Assembly: GCA_015852425.1 (NCBI GenBank)
Contig: JAAAIG010000286.1
Span: 1-41,712 of the forward strand
Length of the DNA stretch: 41,712 bases
Origin: Gryganskiella cystojenkinii
Taxonomy: Eukaryota; Mortierellomycota; Mortierellomycetes; Mortierellales; Mortierellaceae
Direction of reading: 5' to 3'
Of this stretch, positions 31,846 to 41,712 are shown piece by piece. A model generated the notes under the pieces. The model had not been told where the DNA came from, made no database searches, and saw nothing but the letters and a program-made list of their open reading frames with translations. The position numbers and the translations under genes are program-made. Position 1 is the first letter of the stretch, and each line of letters opens with the position of its first letter.

Positions 31846-32738
31846 ATGACAGTTTGTGTCTCGCAGAGTATTTTTTCCTTTTCTTTTTGCTAGGTCATTT
31901 CAGTAGTTTTCTCTTCATGATCGATAATAACCATTAAAAACAATAAACAAAAATGATATTTTCATCAATGACCATGATTACTTTTGGTAGAAAATTGGAT
32001 CATATGTTCGTGGGACACTAAGCACATTCTTCAGTTTTCACGTGGACCATGCAGAACAACAAAAGAGCGTCATGTTGTTCACGGACTGCCTGCGGCCTGC
32101 AGGAGAAAAGGATTTTCTCTCTTGCTTCTTCTCGTCTCCTTTTTTTTTTTTTTTTTTTTGTTACGTGGGACAGTTCGATCTCCTTGTAGTGGCTTACATG
32201 CTTTCAGGGCTCAGAAGCTCGAAAATCTTTTCTGCACTGCAAACAATCGTGAGAGAGTTGAAGGACATAAAAAAACAACAAACAATAACAAAACAGAGCA
32301 ATTGATTATTATTTCTTTGCTCCTCTATGACGATGTGAACGACGAAGTTGTAATGCGGATCTTACGGAGGACGAACTCTATGAGCAAAGGAAGGGCACCG
32401 TTGCACGTACAAGCATACGAAACCGTGACCCCATGATCAGGAACCCGGATCAGCTCGAAAATAGGCTGCAGAAAAAAATAAAAAAAATCCAGGGCCAAGG
32501 GTCACTCAGTCACCCGCCACCCAGTCACTCACATGGGATAAGAACGAGAGTAGGCGGATCGGGGCAAAAACTGTTTTTGAGGAAGAAAATAGAAGAAAAT
32601 AAAAAGTCCGACCGCAAGCGGGGTCCACTTCAGATCTTTTTTTACCATTCTTCTCATTTCCCATTTCTCTTTTTCATCTCTCTTTTTTTTTCTTTCTCTC
32701 ATTCATTTCACATTCATCAAATCATATTCATAAACACC
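31846..32738 (+). other. intergenic region upstream of the CaaX protein gene
   Basis: 893 bp. AACAATAAACA (31939-31949) is a plausible polyadenylation region for the giant gene. A poly-T run of about 19 lies at 32141-32159. From about 32640 the sequence is a pyrimidine-rich leader ending AAACACCATG, a good fungal start context. The open frame running through 32433-33407 crosses this leader and an intron and is not accepted as a gene. Confidence 0.5.
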
Positions 32739-35139
32739 ATGTCCGATATCACTGGTAAGACGGACACCCACCACCAATTTTTTCAACTCCTCTGTTCGCG
32801 CTCGACTTTGATCTATCGGACACTTGCTCTTTTTACACCCTTTTTTTGTTCTTTTGCAGCCCTGGCTTGTCGTAGAGAAGAATGCGCGCTACTTTTTCTC
32901 CACCTGTTCTTTGTCCTCTTCTTTCTTTACCCGTATTTCTTCATTGTGACATTGTTATCCCTCTGGGGAAAGAGGAAAATGGGAGCGATCTGGGCCTTTG
33001 GGCAACAATCCGATTCTTGTTTGGTCGTATTCATTTTTTTTTTGTTCTCGAAAGAACAGTGGTCCTCGTTCTCAATCTGCCGACCCCTTCTTTTTCAGTC
33101 CTATGACTTATTCCAATTTCGTTTTGTTCACGCGCGCGCGACCATGACCATCCCTTTTATCTTTTTGCCGTTGAGGGTAGCGCATTCTTCATTTCTTTTG
33201 TTATCTTGGAAACAAACAGACCCAGACAACTGTCCATCCATGCCAATGCATGTCCCCCTTTCTCCAAAGCTCACAAAGCACGCGACAAACACAAAACAGC
33301 TCTACCCTTTTTTTTTGTTGCTGTTGTTGTCGTTGTTGTTTGTTGCCATTGTTACTGCTTTTTTTATTTGTTGTATCCCCTTCGTCTTTCTCTGCAGCGA
33401 ACTCTGATCCGCGTTGTCTTTGGAGAGATCATGACAACAGAAAAAATGCTGCTGTGGATATAGGGAACCGTTTTCTGTTTCGAATCTAAACTCTATTCCT
33501 AGACATGTCTTGAGCCTTACCATTTCGTACTCTTTCCTTTAATCTAGAACAAAACATTGTCGTCCCTACCGCCGAGGTGAAGGAGGAGACTGCTCCTACT
33601 ATTGCCGAGGAGGTCGCCGTTGAGGAAACCGCCATCGCCACTGCTGTCGAGGAGGAGACCAAGAAGGCCGAGGAGAAGGAAGCCGAGTTGAAGGCTGAGG
33701 CCGAGAAGGCTGCTAAGGAGGAGGAAGAGAAGCTCGCTGCTGAGGAGGCCGCTGCCGAGGCCGAGGTTGCCCGTCTTGCCAAGGAGGAGGAAGAGAAGAT
33801 CGCCGCTGAGAAGGCCGAGGCCGAGAAGAAGGCCAAGGAAGAGGAGGAACGTCTTGCTGCTGAGGCCAAGGCCGCAGAGGAGAAGGCTGCTGAGGAGGCC
33901 GCTGCTGCCAAGAAGGCCGCTGAAGAGGAGGAGGCTCGTCTTGCTGCTGAGGCCAAGGCCGCAGAGGAGAAGGCTGCTGAGGAGGCTGCTGCTGCCAAGA
34001 AGGCCGCTGAAGAGGAGGAGGCTCGTCTTGCTGCTGAGGCCAAGGCCGCAGAGGAGAAGGCTGCTGAGGAGGCCGCTGCTGCCAAGAAGGCTGCTGAGGA
34101 AGAGGAGGCCCGTTTGATCGCCGAGAAGGAGGCCGCTGAGAAGAAGGCCAAGGAGGAGGAGGAACGTCTTGCTGCTGAGGCCAAGGCCGCCGAGGAGAAG
34201 GCCGCTGAGGAGGCTGCTGCTGCCAAGAAGGCCGCTGAGGAAGAAGCCACCCGTGTCGAGGCTGAGGCTAAGGCCGCTGCTGAGGAGGCTGCTCGTGTCG
34301 AGGCTGAGGCCAAGGCCGCTGCTGAAGCCGAGGCTGCTCGCGTCGCTGCCGAGTTGAAGGCCGCGGAAGAGAAGGCTGCTGCTGAGAAGGCCGAGGCCGA
34401 GGAGGCTGCCCGTGTTGCGGCCGAGAAGGCTGCCGCTGAGCTCAAGGCCGCTGAGGAGGAGGCTGCCCGCAAGGCTCTTGAGGAAAAGGCTGCTGCTGAG
34501 GCTGAAGCTGCTCGCGTCGCCGAGGAACTGAAGGTTGCTGAGGAGAAGGCCGCTGCTGAGAAGGCTGCTGCTGAGGCTGAGGAGAAGGCCGCTGCTGAGA
34601 AGGCTGCTGCTGAGGCTGAGGTCGAGAGACTCGCTGCTGAGGCTAAGGCTAAGGCCGAGGCTGAGGAGGCCCGTTTGGCTGCTGAGGCCCAGGCCGCCAA
34701 GGAGGAGGCCGAGCGTGTTGCTGCTGAAGTCAAGAAGGCCGCTGAGGAGGCCGCTGCCAAGGTCGATGCTGAGGCCAAGGCCTCTGCTGAGAAGATGGCT
34801 GAGGAGTTGAAGGCTACTGCCGAGGCCGAGGCTGCTTTGATCGCCGCTGAGAAGGCTGAGGCCGAGAAGAAGGTCCAGGAATCTGTCACTCAGGTCCAGG
34901 AGCAGGCTCATGAGGTCAAGGATGCCGTTACGGACAAGGTTGCCGAGGTCGCAGCCGTTGTTGCTAGCAAATCCGCCAACGTCGCCGAGACTCTTTCCGC
35001 TGCTTCTTCATCAACCCCCGCTGCTGCTACTACTGCCTCTGCTGTTGAGGAGCCCAAGGCTGGTCTTTCTATTGAAGAGGCCAAGGTTCTCGCTGCCAAG
35101 AAGGAGAAGAAGGGCAAGGCGGCCTGCATCATTATGTAA
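32739..35139 (+). CDS. CaaX-terminated Ala/Glu/Lys helical (single-helix or coiled-coil) protein, 535 aa
   Basis: Exons 32739-32754 and 33548-35139. Exon 1 encodes only MSDIT plus one base; the junction gives MSDITEQNIVVPTAEV. Residues ~30-440 are nearly all Ala, Glu, Lys and Arg with no Pro or Gly, in TolA-like runs such as EEKAAEEAAAAKKAAEEEEA. This predicts one very long helix: a coiled coil or a charge-stabilised single alpha helix. Three tandem 87-bp units (33850-34110) show recent expansion. A Ser/Thr/Ala linker with a few hydrophobic residues follows. The protein ends KKEKKGKAACIIM, a polybasic stretch plus CaaX box (C-I-I-M; terminal Met favours farnesylation), so a lipid-anchored membrane peripheral protein is expected. 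The family is unknown to me. Strong GAG/AAG/GCC/GCT codon bias suggests high expression. The antisense open frames over this gene are composition artefacts. Confidence 0.8.
32755..33547 (+). other. long first intron of the CaaX protein gene
   Basis: 793 bp, GTAAGA to TTTAATCTAG, several times longer than the typical intron here and placed after the fifth codon. It is T-rich, with many oligo-T/CT runs and an oligo-T then GTTGTTGTTG run near 33308-33345. Highly expressed fungal genes often have such a long leader-proximal intron. An alternative first exon inside it cannot be excluded. Confidence 0.6.
33850..34110 (+). repeat. three tandem 87-bp coding repeats
   Basis: Near-identical copies start at 33850, 33937 and 34024, each with CGTCTTGCTGCTGAGGCCAA at its start and encoding 29 residues (RLAAEAKAAEEKAAEEAAAA and on). 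Differences are a few synonymous changes. A fourth, more diverged copy begins near 34168 after a 57-bp interruption. Confidence 0.9.
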
Positions 35140-35543
35140 ATTAGGTTTTTTCAATTTTCTTTTCCTGTTGCCTGTTCTTGTTTTACTTTACCTTCTACAC
35201 TTCAGCAATCCATTCCCTTCTTTTCGTATTCCTTTCCTTTTCTAAATAACCCATGCACTCCATTATTCATATTCCACCCCCATATCCATCCATATACATG
35301 TACTCACTACAAAAAGGCGCGTTTCTTGAGCCTAGTAATAAAAAAAAATAGTAATGAATATCACGTGAGTAGTGTCGCTGCAATATTGGTGGCGGCGGGA
35401 TCTCCTTTCCTTTTTCTGTGTTGGCCGGGCGACGACTTCTGTTTTTCTTTTTTTCTTTTCTTTCATTCAAGTCCCTTTTCTTCCCCCTTTCTCACTCTTT
35501 CTTTTTTTTAAAAAATATATTTCAACTCTTGTTCTTGTCCGCC
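35140..35543 (+). promoter_or_regulatory. intergenic region between CaaX gene and CWH43
   Basis: 404 bp. It holds the 3' UTR of the CaaX gene (pyrimidine-rich, CTAAATAACC near 35242) and a T-rich leader for CWH43 ending GTCCGCCATGG. No clear TATA and no gene. Confidence 0.45.
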
Positions 35544-38500
35544 ATGGTCCTCATGTCAGAGAAGAAAGGGGTTGTACTCTCCAGGGTAAGTCCTGCGTTC
35601 CTCTCGCACCCCTTTGGGACCGCTCTCGCCGGATGAATAATCAGCAATCCATCCCCACTCCGACGATACAGAGACCCTGGAAAAAAGTCAATTTTTTGTG
35701 CAGTTCTTTACAGACTATGAAGACGAATGAATGAGTAAAAGAGTTGTGTGAATCACTCTCATGCAATCACAAATGCAATCTCATTGACTTTTCTTTCACT
35801 CCTCCAAATGGAACTCGCGATTAGATACCAGCAACCACCGTGCCATTCATACATACTGTCTTTGGTGCTTGTAAGTGACTTTTATCGGGGAAGGGGGGGG
35901 GGGGGGCTCAGGGCGACTTTGACCGGCTCAAGGCGTAGCATTAGGGCGACTGGGATATCAAAGAAAGAAAAGAATATTGTGTGACAGACCCCTACAGCCC
36001 TTTCTGTTGATTCCATCGTCAACAAGGGCTTTTCATTTTGTCACTCAGCCCCTCTTTTATCTGCTTCTTCAGAACGGAACAGGACTCTCTCCCCGGAGAA
36101 TGTTTCCTGGTGGGACTTATTATACCTCCTTCGCGAGAGGCAATTGCAAGCAAAGAAAGTTGAGGACTCGGAAAGTGGCGGGGAAGATGAAACCGGTTGG
36201 AGCAGGAAATTGAACACAAACTTAGGAACGGTATCATTGCAGAAAAAAAGCTCCCGAAAAGTAGAAACTGCGCTGATGACGGACTGGGCGGCAGGCGGTT
36301 AGATGAGCATTGGTGCGAAAGAAAAGTCGGGATTTTCTAAACCGGAAATCTTTTTTTTTTTTTTTTACCTTCAACTGCGAAAAACATTTAGCCGCTTTCA
36401 TTCTTGCTCTGATCATCGGTTGTTATGGCCATTACTACAAGATCGTCAAGAACGGTGTCGCAGGATATCCCGAGGTAGAGTTTCCTAACAGTCTTATGGT
36501 TGCCAAGAAAAACAGAGGCATTTGAAAAAGGTCAAGCAAGCTTGCAGAAGTAGATATGGGTCTTTTTGATCTCGTGCACAGGCGGAAAGTGATGGAAAGT
36601 AAGCAAAAGTTGTCGCTGGGAGCCATTTTTGAGATTTGTGGCACTTTAGAAAAGAAAAGAAAAAAAAGAGAAACACTGAAAACACTGGAATCTTCGTCCA
36701 GGACAGCCTTTGTTCAGCGTCAGGGGAATCGAATAACAGGAATTCGTCCTCTGTTTGCCCTTTTTTATGGCCAGGTTTCGACAATTATTTTTGGATTCTT
36801 TTGTGATACCCTCCAAACCGGCTCGAAGATTTCTGCAAAGAAGAAAAAAAGAACGGACGCAGGAGTTGGCCTTGTTCGCATCTTTTTCATATTCTGAAAG
36901 GGAGTGTATCCGCTGACTTTACTTTTTTTTTTTTTGTTTATGCTCCTTTCTTCGATCTCCCGTTGTATAGGAATGGTTCCCAAGTGTCAGTGCAACAACT
37001 GGAGATTGGTACCCAGAAAGGAATATTTGCCAGATTCTAATCGCCTTGGCTTCAGGTAGGATCATTATTGACAGCATAAGAGATAACAATGATAGTGCCA
37101 ACTTCGCAATTCCCTCAGTGTGGATCTAATGATTGGAAAAAAAACACACACATATTTTGCTCTCCTAATAGGACCACGCTTGCTCCTCTGTTACCTATGG
37201 TATCTCTTGATCATCCGAAAGACCAACTCTAATGACGGAACCTCGACCACAGCCTATGCTAAATTCTTGTTGACGAACGATATTATCCGAACGGTCGCAT
37301 GTGGAGGATGGGTCTATGTGACTTCAACGGACAGTCATGATTTCCACGATGTCGCCATGATTGTCTACTTGCTCTGCACAATCCCTCATGTGGTCGGAAC
37401 CATCAGGAGCGCGCCGCAAAACCCTCGTGCTGAAAAGTACAGACGGATCTTTGGATACACCTTTTTTGGAGCTTTGATTCCCATGGTCCATTTCTTTATC
37501 CAGCATAACTTTCATCGCGTCCCTGGAGGTAAAGTGTGGATTTTGTTTTTGTTGTTGTTGTTGTTGTTAATTATGACATGAAATGGAGAGTGAGCATCCA
37601 AAGGGCTAATCCTATACGCGTTCGATTTAATCAAATCATAGCCTACACCTATTATGCGTTCTTTGAGTGGTCCTTGATCATCTCGGACCTTGGCTTTGAC
37701 GCGGTGTGCATGATCGACTTCGAGACGTTCGAGTTCAGGGTCGTGGATGTCGGCTTGGACAACGACAAGAGGGAATTTGAGGTCAGCGGCGGTCCAAAGA
37801 CCCTTGGTGGTGGACGCGCTAACAGATGGTCGTCGATTCTCGATCGGATCAAGGGTCGTGATGCCCTGTCGTTCGTTGCTGATACATATCTTGGTAAATT
37901 TAGGGCAGTTCCAAGTTTTTTTTCAATATCGGGGATTTATTTTCCAGTATGCTCATACGCTACACTGTTTTTTTGCTCTCTTCTTTAATCTAGGGTTTAT
38001 TTTTTGGTCCATGTTGACATCGCTGCCCCTGATGATCTGGTATTTCCCTCTGTGGCATATGGGACTCTCGGGATACGAACTTTTCCTCTTCTGCAACGTG
38101 ACCGTCGGTTTCTTGGGTTTTGATGCTTTGAGACTACTCGTAGATCGATCCAAAGGAACAGTCCATTTGATCTCTTTGATCGGGGTCCTCTCTTACAAGA
38201 TTCTGGATCCAGCTTATCGACTGATGGCGGTTGCCATGGGAGTTTCGCTTTCGTTGATGGTTTGGACAACAACACTGTTTGGACAGAGGCATCAAAACGG
38301 ACGTGCAGAGCGTGGCGTTTTGACCCTGGCTCTGGGATTGATCCTGCATAACGTACTCAAGATGGCCTGGTGGGCCAATAACCCGATCTGGCCCATCATG
38401 AACGAGACAACTGGAGGACAAAACAAGCTCGGATTATTCCTCGGTATTCTGGCCTCGATCCAGGTCATGGGCAGGAAGGAACCCCATTTGAACGAAACCA

Positions 38501-40122
38501 AGTCTATCTCTGAAGTCGCTTCTATTGGTGGATCCAGAAAGTCCATAGGTGAGGAGACCCAGGAGAGTTGGGTGAAGGCTGCTTTCGGTGCTGGTGGATT
38601 CTTGTTTTGTATGCACAACATGTTTACAGAGGCTGCGACAATCAGTCGTTGGTCCGTCGGAGGCTACCCCAACACAGGACCTATGCCTGCGACCGGCGGG
38701 TTTATGGTGATTGTCGCCATGGCTGGTGGTTTGGCTCTCTCGTCTCGTCGTCGTTTCGTCACCAACTGGATCTGGTTCGCGACTGGATCTGTTGGTTTGA
38801 CAATCTTGCACTTTTTTGAGGGTAACTTTGGATTCATGGGCGGTCTCTTGTTTACGGTCTGGGTGCTCTCGCTCTTCCCAACCTTGATCCGCGCCGTGGG
38901 TCGACAGAGTCCCGGTCGAACCATGTTGGTGGCCATGTTGGTGTACAACTTTTTGGCCTTGGCGAGTGTCTGGACTGTTGCTTACGCGTTCGTCCCCGTT
39001 GGTGTCTGGATGCGCGAACGTACGGATCTCGTTATTCTTGCAATGCAGGCCTGTCTCTTTGTCGGTATTCAAAACGCCAAGACAAACTCCTGGACCCATG
39101 TCTCGGAAACGACACGAAGCCGGACTGCGTTCTCCTCGACTCGACTGTTGACCAAACTGACACTTCTGGGGCTCATGGGTCTCTCGTTCTTGATTATGTT
39201 GGGTCGACTTCCCCGCCAGGCACCTCAGCCCTACCACCCAGAACACAAGTTAATTACAGCAGGCATTTGGACGATTCACTTCGCGATTGATAACGACATG
39301 TGGAACTCTGAAATACGCATGAGAGACGCGATCCGGGATCTGGAACTGGATGTTATTGGTCTTCTTGAATCCGATCTTCAGCGCATGATCATGGGTAACC
39401 GTGATTTGACTCAGTTCCTGGCCGAGGATCTCAACATGTATGCGGATTATGGTCCTGGGCCCACAAAACATACCTGGGGTTGCACAATGCTTTCTAAGTT
39501 CCCAATCAAGCGATCGTCCCATCACCTTTTGCCTTCACCCAAGGGAGAGTTGGCGTGTGCTATTCATGCGACTTTGGATGTCTACGGTGAAGAAGTCGAC
39601 GTCATCGTCTCCCATAATGGTCAAGAAGAGGATTTCAGAGATCGACAGCTCCAGACCACAGAGCTGGGTCGCATCATGCGCGAATCCGACAATCCGTTCC
39701 TGTTCCTGGGTTATGTAGTCACAAAGCCCGGCGCGGGAAACGAGATCTACGAACTGTTGATGGACAGTGGCCGCATGCACGATATCGAACCCTCGGATTG
39801 GGACCGTTGGTGTGAATACCTCGCCTTCCGTGGCGTCAAGCGTGTTGGCTATGCCCGCGTCTCTCATGGTGGTATCACCGATACCGAGATCCAGATTGGC
39901 AAGTACCAACTCTTGGATAACGTGGCCAAGATGTCATCCAGGGAATTGGACGGTCATCATCGAGCGTTGACGTTGCCAGAGTTCAAGAGCTTGGCCACGT
40001 ACGATCGAATTCCTGAGGAGCAAGTCCCCAAGGGTATGCGGTATCCGTCCATGTTCTATGGTGAGGGAGTCCGAAACCATCATTTCCACGTTCTCGATGA
40101 CGCTCCAATCTACTACGCTTAG
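35544..40122 (+). CDS. CWH43: Cwh43, GPI-anchor ceramide-remodelling protein, 997 aa
   Basis: Exons 35544-35585, 35825-35870, 36392-36474, 36971-37055, 37172-37528, 37642-37893, 37994-40122 (2994 nt, phases close). Cwh43 is a multi-pass ER/Golgi membrane protein needed to replace GPI lipid with ceramide. The N-terminal Frag1/DRAM/Sfk1 (PGAP2-like) domain is built across exons 2-5 ([10 protein letters not shown], then [15 protein letters not shown]), with many hydrophobic helices to about residue 690. The C-terminal ~290 residues are an endonuclease/exonuclease/phosphatase-like domain ([75 protein letters not shown]). The usual GDxN catalytic motif is replaced by LGYVV, as I recall for Cwh43 homologues. 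Both halves are in one chain, as in yeast. The first three exons are small and separated by introns of 239, 521 and 496 bp, longer than elsewhere in the gene. Exon 1 ([14 protein letters not shown]) is the least certain. Confidence 0.88.
35893..35906. repeat. poly-G run in CWH43 intron 2
   Basis: Fourteen consecutive G residues about 20 bp downstream of the donor of intron 2 (35871-36391). Confidence 0.85.
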
Positions 40123-40989
40123 AATTGCTTCTTCTTCGCCGTTTGTTTCTTCAGTTTCCGTCTTGCTTTTTTCTCGTTGAAATAATAATAATACCCACCA
40201 CCCTAAAAGTAATAAACACAATCAGACCATAGAGGCCATTAATTGTACTCAGAGACCCGTTTCGCCCGACGCAGGAAGAGATGGAAATTAACATTCTCGG
40301 TGCAGTACCACTCAAACCATTTCAGATACGTTAAAACGAACTTCACCCTCCTCCTTCTTCTCCCAAAGCGAACATTACTCTAACCCTTGATTCATAACCC
40401 GCAATCCCAGTTCCCCTCACTCCCCCGGGTCCACCGAAGTAAGGTTTGCACATAATGTCGTCGCCACTCCAGCTCTTTTCCATGTCGTTCAACGTCGTCC
40501 ATACATTTTTTTTCTTATCCAAGGTCCCTCGAAGGCGTGGGCGTTTTTATTTTATGTTATCTAAATTGCATGTGCCCTATGGTCTTCGTCTCAGGCACTT
40601 TTGTGTAAATGGCCCCCTCTTCCCAAGACGGATCTAGTCGCACCTATTTAACCTACAACATCATGCGCGTCCGCCCCTCTGGGAGACGCACCTCCGGGAG
40701 ACGCACCCAAGTGGCTTTTTGTGCTCAGTATGCCATCTTATTAACCGAGAATTGTGAGTAGGAAGTGTTTGACCGCGACGGTCCTTTCCATATTCAACGC
40801 TGTCCGTACTTGAGTATTTGCTCGTTTGCGATCTTTAAAGTCTCTCTTTCCTCTGTAACAACTCATTTCAACATAATTTCGAGTCAACGAATACGTTACC
40901 TAAATGAAAATCTCTATGAATAAGACCTCTAGAATGAATAATAGTAAGGCCGTCAAGAATGCTTTTTAAATACTGCTGCTCGCGACAAT
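40123..40989. other. gene-free right intergenic region
   Basis: The CWH43 3' end has GAAATAATAATAATACC (40180-40196) and AAAGTAATAAACA (40206-40218), both candidate polyadenylation regions. Beyond this only short unsupported open frames occur, plus a small tandem repeat at about 40678-40708. I see no gene. Confidence 0.5.
40678..40708. repeat. short tandem repeat GGGAGACGCACCTCC-type
   Basis: CTCTGGGAGACGCAC is followed by CTCCGGGAGACGCAC, two 15-bp units with one mismatch, in the intergenic region right of CWH43. Confidence 0.75.
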
Positions 40990-40999
40990 TTATTGATTG

Positions 41000-41487
41000 A
41001 CCCTGTTGTAATCATCACTGCTACGCTCCGTAGTCCTCAACAAGGGTACCAGGTTTCCCAGTCCTAGCACGTTTGCTCGCAGTAGTAACCTTAGATGTCT
41101 ATTCCCATTCCACAGTCTTTGAACAAAACGCGGTCTGGATACTTGCTCTTCCGTACGCCTCCATACTTGATATGAACTGGTCGGCCATGATATCTGTGAT
41201 ACCTTGGAATGTTTGAAGTAGATTCCTTGTGCGCAAAGGTGACCGGTACCAACCCATGAAAAGAACCGACCACAGACCGGCATCGTGGCGCTTCCAGAGC
41301 TACCGTCGTTCCTTGCTCTTACCGCTCTTGCCTCGACTTCGTTCTCGTGATCGTCTTGTTCTTGGTCTTCAATTGAATAGCTCGAACTCCTTGTATAATA
41401 ATAGTAATAGGAAATCTTGCGAAGGTAATGGAAAATAAATGCAAAGCCAACCCGGCAGCCTTTCTCTTGTAATCTTGTGTCAAGCAA
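41000..41487 (-). pseudogene. broken barwin/RlpA-like (double-psi beta-barrel) secreted protein remnant
   Basis: On the minus strand one frame gives CGRFFSWVGTGHLCAQGIYF (about 41212-41271). A second frame, shifted by one base, gives YHGRPVHIKYGG and KDCGMGIDI (about 41094-41190). After an in-frame TAA and TAG this second frame still reads GYYCEQTC and DWETWYPC, to about 41040. The G-R-x-V-x-I-K-Y-G-G then D-C-G...D pattern fits the second half of barwin/expansin/RlpA-like double-psi barrels. A Lys/Arg-rich stretch (KTKNKTITRTKSRQER) lies upstream in another frame. One frameshift and at least two stops point to decay. No signal peptide or intron repair could be established, so the family call is tentative. 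Confidence 0.35.
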
Positions 41488-41658
41488 AAAACAGAGACGA
41501 CCATTAAACCCTAGTCCATAGTATTGCCATTTATCAGAGCAAAAAAAAAGATGAACTCAGCTCCACGTTTTTCAGGTCCGAAGACCTGCTAGCGCACCTA
41601 TACAGGATGATGCAGAAAGTCAACATGGTCATTCCAATCATAGTTCATTGATTCAAGT

Positions 41659-41712
41659 TGCGTGGTCCGGGAATCGAACCCGGGTCTACCGCGTGGCAGG
41701 CGGTAATTATAC
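41659..41712 (-). tRNA. tRNA-Gly(GCC), 5' part cut by window edge
   Basis: Read on the minus strand: the end of the D-arm region (TATAATTA), anticodon stem-loop CCGCCTGCCACGCGG with anticodon GCC, a five-base variable region, T arm GACCCGGGTTCGATTCCCGG, then the 3' acceptor strand ACCACGC and discriminator A at 41659. No intron lies in the anticodon loop of the visible part. The 5' acceptor strand and most of the D arm lie outside the window. Confidence 0.93.

Noticed and set aside
32433..33407. Open frame of 324 codons crossing the CaaX leader
   Set aside because: It is a Phe/Leu/Ser-rich translation of pyrimidine-rich leader and intron. It also overlaps the well-supported MSDIT exon in another frame.
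33486..34911. Two long antisense open frames (Ala/Ser-rich and Leu/Gly-rich) over the CaaX gene
   Set aside because: They mirror the repetitive GAG/AAG/GCC/GCT codon use of the sense strand. They have no start context and no domain.
38434..39246. 270-codon minus-strand open frame
   Set aside because: Antisense of the Cwh43 membrane domain; no recognisable protein features.
40446..40637. 63-codon frame right of CWH43
   Set aside because: Short, with no homology-like motif, unusual residue mix and no leader features.

Overview
The window is eukaryotic nuclear DNA, almost certainly from a filamentous fungus. Genes are split by many short GT-AG introns (mostly about 60-250 bp) with CTAAC-type branch sites. 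5' leaders are CT-rich, some promoters carry TATAAAAAG, and the proteins carry long Gln, Ser/Asn and Gly low-complexity tracts. A metazoan/plant-type Mediator subunit 25 beside Vps53, Cwh43 and an Old Yellow Enzyme homologue points to an early-diverging lineage (Mucoromycota/Mortierellomycota). That placement is inference; no marker here proves it.

Layout: 1-2.2 kb is gene-poor, with a degenerate direct repeat and a decayed GT17-type glycosyltransferase. 2.5-6.3 kb (+) is a 10-exon KH-domain protein with a GC-AG intron. 6.7-11.9 kb (-) is a 7-exon, very Gln-rich Med25-like Mediator subunit. A divergent promoter of about 1.1 kb with short tandem duplications separates it from a two-exon flavin oxidoreductase (12.9-14.3 kb, +). 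Vps53 follows (14.6-18.9 kb, + , 14 exons), then an intronless Ser/Asn-rich orphan (19.9-21.9 kb, +). A 14-exon giant gene (22.7-31.8 kb, +) encodes 2506 aa. A CaaX-terminated Ala/Glu/Lys helical protein (32.7-35.1 kb, +) and Cwh43 (35.5-40.1 kb, +, 7 exons) come next. The right end holds a broken barwin/RlpA-like gene remnant (-) and a tRNA-Gly(GCC) cut by the window edge (-).

These are unlinked housekeeping functions: Mediator transcription, endosome-to-Golgi tethering (Vps53) and GPI-anchor lipid remodelling (Cwh43). There is no operon-like pathway. The least explained element is the giant protein. It combines beta-sandwich segments resembling alpha-2-macroglobulin (MG) domains, a short copy of the RNA polymerase II CTD heptad, and an FG/GLFG-rich linker. 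I do not recognise it as a named family. Exon boundaries were assigned by hand from splice consensus and reading phase. In every multi-exon model given, the phases close to an exact multiple of three.
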